Positions 62,313 to 64,000 of a DNA stretch of 64,000 bases are shown one piece after another (within the stretch, counting starts at the first letter, position 1; each line of letters starts with the position of its first letter). The stretch is taken from assembly GCA_030427725.1 (NCBI GenBank), contig JAUICV010000002.1, positions 262,436 through 326,435 of the forward strand, written 5' to 3'. This stretch comes from Chlamydiia bacterium (GTDB lineage Bacteria > Chlamydiota > Chlamydiia > Chlamydiales > GCA-2402025). The translations under genes and the position numbers were made by a program. Under the pieces are notes generated by a model that saw only the letters and a program-made list of their open reading frames with translations, searched no databases and was not told the DNA's origin.

Positions 62313-63584
62313 ATGAAAATTCTCTCATATTTTCTATTTCTGTGTATCTTATTAATAACTTCTAGTTGTTCTTATAAAAATGCTTCAGATAATCAGAAGC
62401 TTGTTAGTCTCCAAATGATAGATAGACATGGTTTTAACGAGACCATAAGTGCTCCAGATCGAGTTAGGCTGTACGAGCAAACAGATTTTCTAGCGTCTCA
62501 GTCATATAGTAAAGTCATACGAGTTTTTTCTAGAACCAAATCATCTCCTTCAAAATCAATTATCACAAGCTATCACGACAACGGTCAGACTCATCAATAT
62601 TTAGAAGTAGAAAATGGTAGGGCCCATGGAGTTTATAAACAGTGGTATCCATCGGGCGCACTACAAATAAAAGCTTTTGTCATTGAGGGGTTAGGGGATG
62701 TCTCAAATTCTTCAATGAGTACATGGGTTTTTGATAAAGAATCGGTTGTTTTCGATGAAAACGGAGTTGTTTTAGCAAAAATTTCCTATGAAAAAGGGGA
62801 TCTTCAAGGAAATTCCGCTTATTTTTATGAAAATGGACAGATGAGAAAACTGACTCCTTACGAAAAAAATGAAATTCATGGGGAAGAACTTTATTATAAT
62901 AAGCAAGGAGATATTGTTGGAAAATTTCAATATGTAAAGGGGCTTAGGGATAAAGAATCTAAGTATTTTGGTGATGAAGAGAGTCCTCAATTTCATGAAT
63001 ATTATGAAAAAGGAAAACTTATACATGCAAAATATTATGATGAAAATAATCTCCTTGTTTCTGTGGTTCAAAAAGGAAATGGACTCCAAACTTGTTATCA
63101 GAAGGGAGTTCTTCATAGGCAGTTTGAAATGAAAGATGGAGAGAGAAAGGGGAAGGTCTATTGTTATAATTTAGATGGAAGATTAGAGAGAGAGTATAGC
63201 GAAATAAACGGGGATAAACACGGAGAAGAGTGGCTTTTTGATACTACTAGTGAAGAAAAAAAGCCTAAGGTGTACTTAAGTTGGTATGAAGGGAAAATTC
63301 AAGGTAGAGTAAAAACGTGGTATCCTAACGGACAACTAGAGTGTGAGAAACAGATGCATGATAATAAAAAAAATGGTCTTCTTACAGCTTGGTATTTAGA
63401 TGGTACGGTAATGATGATTGAGGACTATGAAAACGATCAGCTTCTTAAGGGGACCTACATGAAAAAAGGAGAAAAATCTCCGGTATCAACGATAACAAGA
63501 GGGCAGGGGACAGCAACTATTTATGATGCTCATGGTTATTTATTAAGAAAAGTAGAGTATGTCAAAGGAGCTCCTGTTGAGTGA
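62313..63584 (+). CDS. Lipoprotein with MORN/YwqK-type repeats
   Basis: 423 residues. Lipoprotein signal (MKILSYFLFLCILLITSSC) with lipobox ITSSC. From about residue 85, about ten repeats of the YwqK/MORN type follow: YHDNGQTHQYLEVENGRAHG, WYPSGALQIKAF, YFYENGQMRKL, YNLDGRLEREYSE, WYPNGQLECEKQMHDNKKNG, WYLDGTVMMIED. Such repeats form elongated beta-hairpin arrays for membrane or protein binding. The protein is probably anchored to the outer membrane facing the periplasm or surface. Its place after the PilM/N-like genes and before ygfA matches CT648 in my recollection. Confidence 0.82.
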   Translation: MKILSYFLFLCILLITSSCSYKNASDNQKLVSLQMIDRHGFNETISAPDRVRLYEQTDFLASQSYSKVIRVFSRTKSSPSKSIITSYHDNGQTHQYLEVENGRAHGVYKQWYPSGALQIKAFVIEGLGDVSNSSMSTWVFDKESVVFDENGVVLAKISYEKGDLQGNSAYFYENGQMRKLTPYEKNEIHGEELYYNKQGDIVGKFQYVKGLRDKESKYFGDEESPQFHEYYEKGKLIHAKYYDENNLLVSVVQKGNGLQTCYQKGVLHRQFEMKDGERKGKVYCYNLDGRLEREYSEINGDKHGEEWLFDTTSEEKKPKVYLSWYEGKIQGRVKTWYPNGQLECEKQMHDNKKNGLLTAWYLDGTVMMIEDYENDQLLKGTYMKKGEKSPVSTITRGQGTATIYDAHGYLLRKVEYVKGAPVE

Positions 63585-64000
63585 GAATGAGATAAAGGAT
63601 AGCTTAAGGGCTTTTTATAAAGAGAAGAGACAAGGAATAAAAAAAAACAGAAGAGACTTAGTTGAATCTGAGGTTTTAGAAAGGCTTTATCCGAAACTAC
63701 TAGATTTTGAGATTGTATTATCATTTGCTTCAATGCCAGTTGAAATTTCTACCAAATTATTAAATAGAAAACTTTGTAATGAGAAAAGACTAGCCCTACC
63801 TAAAATTGTGGGAGCTACATTAAGCATATACAAAGTGAGAAATCTTGAAGACTTAAAGAAATCAAGTTTTGGGGTTTTTGAACCGACAAATGAACATGAA
63901 GAAGTTGACTTTGATAAATTAGGGGCGATATTAGTTCCGGGTCTGGCTTTTGACTCAGTTTTTCATAGACTGGGTTATGGAAAAGGCCACTATGATAGAT
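63577..64000 (+). CDS. ygfA: 5-formyltetrahydrofolate cyclo-ligase, partial (runs off the window)
   Basis: The frame opens at a TTG at 63577, with AGGAG six bases upstream, and overlaps the lipoprotein stop by 8 bases. About 141 residues are visible: FYKEKRQGIKK near the start and, at the end, ILVPGLAFDSVFHRLGYGKGHYDR, the family signature (VPGLAFDxxGxRLGYGxGxYDR). It converts 5-formyl-THF to 5,10-methenyl-THF using ATP. The last 40-50 residues are missing. Confidence 0.9.
   Translation, partial: MSENEIKDSLRAFYKEKRQGIKKNRRDLVESEVLERLYPKLLDFEIVLSFASMPVEISTKLLNRKLCNEKRLALPKIVGATLSIYKVRNLEDLKKSSFGVFEPTNEHEEVDFDKLGAILVPGLAFDSVFHRLGYGKGHYDR

Overview
This window reads as chromosome from a member of the Chlamydiota outside the family Chlamydiaceae. 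It is AT-rich and compact, with typical chlamydial genes: a sigma-66-type rpoD, a ParA gene followed by a pGP6-D-like gene behind thrS, recC-recB beside a YgeD/LplT-type transporter, mreC beside an aspartate/aromatic aminotransferase, and a dus-yggT-PilM-like-MORN lipoprotein-ygfA run. From memory these blocks match the order of C. trachomatis CT581-583, CT637-641 and CT644-650. Traits pointing to an environmental lineage (Simkania-, Rhabdochlamydia- or Waddlia-like) are a glucokinase, purB, two CDP-glycerol glycerophosphotransferase-like proteins and a tandem array of Lpg1974/MOMP-like outer membrane proteins. The species cannot be named from the sequence alone.

Layout. 0-2 kb: the start of a GspD-like secretin and its membrane-anchored partner (minus strand). 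2-8 kb: small membrane proteins, a tyrosine phosphatase, a CopA-type ATPase, MutY and a FlgN-like coiled-coil protein. 8-12.6 kb: surface-glycan genes (two CDP-glycerol transferase-like proteins, GT25, GT4, a membrane protein). 12.6-20.8 kb: mreC, the aminotransferase, an exported sulfotransferase-like protein, tRNA-Ala, rpoD, rpsT, a degenerate Nudix protein and a PBP4 homologue lacking key catalytic residues. 21-23 kb: a 675-residue protein with six 85-residue repeats that look like helix-turn-helix units. 23-31.4 kb: a complete recC-recB-recD operon. 31.4-36.2 kb: LplT-like transporter, a porin, a second exported sulfotransferase-like protein and a MOMP-like barrel. 36.3-41.2 kb: thrS-parA-pGP6-D-purB. 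41.2-45.5 kb: dapA, a small possible secretion chaperone, Rsm22, an MFS transporter and ung. 45.6-48.3 kb: a strongly promoted small protein, tRNA-Pro, a pseudogene, a cluster of DnaA-box-like 9-mers, a GlmU-like acyltransferase and a prenyl diphosphate synthase. 48.3-50.4 kb: recA and glk. 50.5-58.5 kb: six full-length outer membrane paralogues plus one deletion remnant. 58.5-64 kb: acylphosphatase, Dus, YggT, a PilM/PilN-like pair, a MORN-repeat lipoprotein and 5-formyl-THF cyclo-ligase.

Most worth following up are: (1) the tandem HTH-like repeat protein at 21-23 kb, whose repeats vary mainly in the putative recognition-helix region; (2) a candidate chromosomal replication origin at about 46.46-46.67 kb, near which G/C strand asymmetry appears to switch; (3) a PBP4 homologue in which all three penicillin-binding motifs are altered; and (4) two sulfotransferase-like proteins that carry signal peptides, where such enzymes are normally cytoplasmic.
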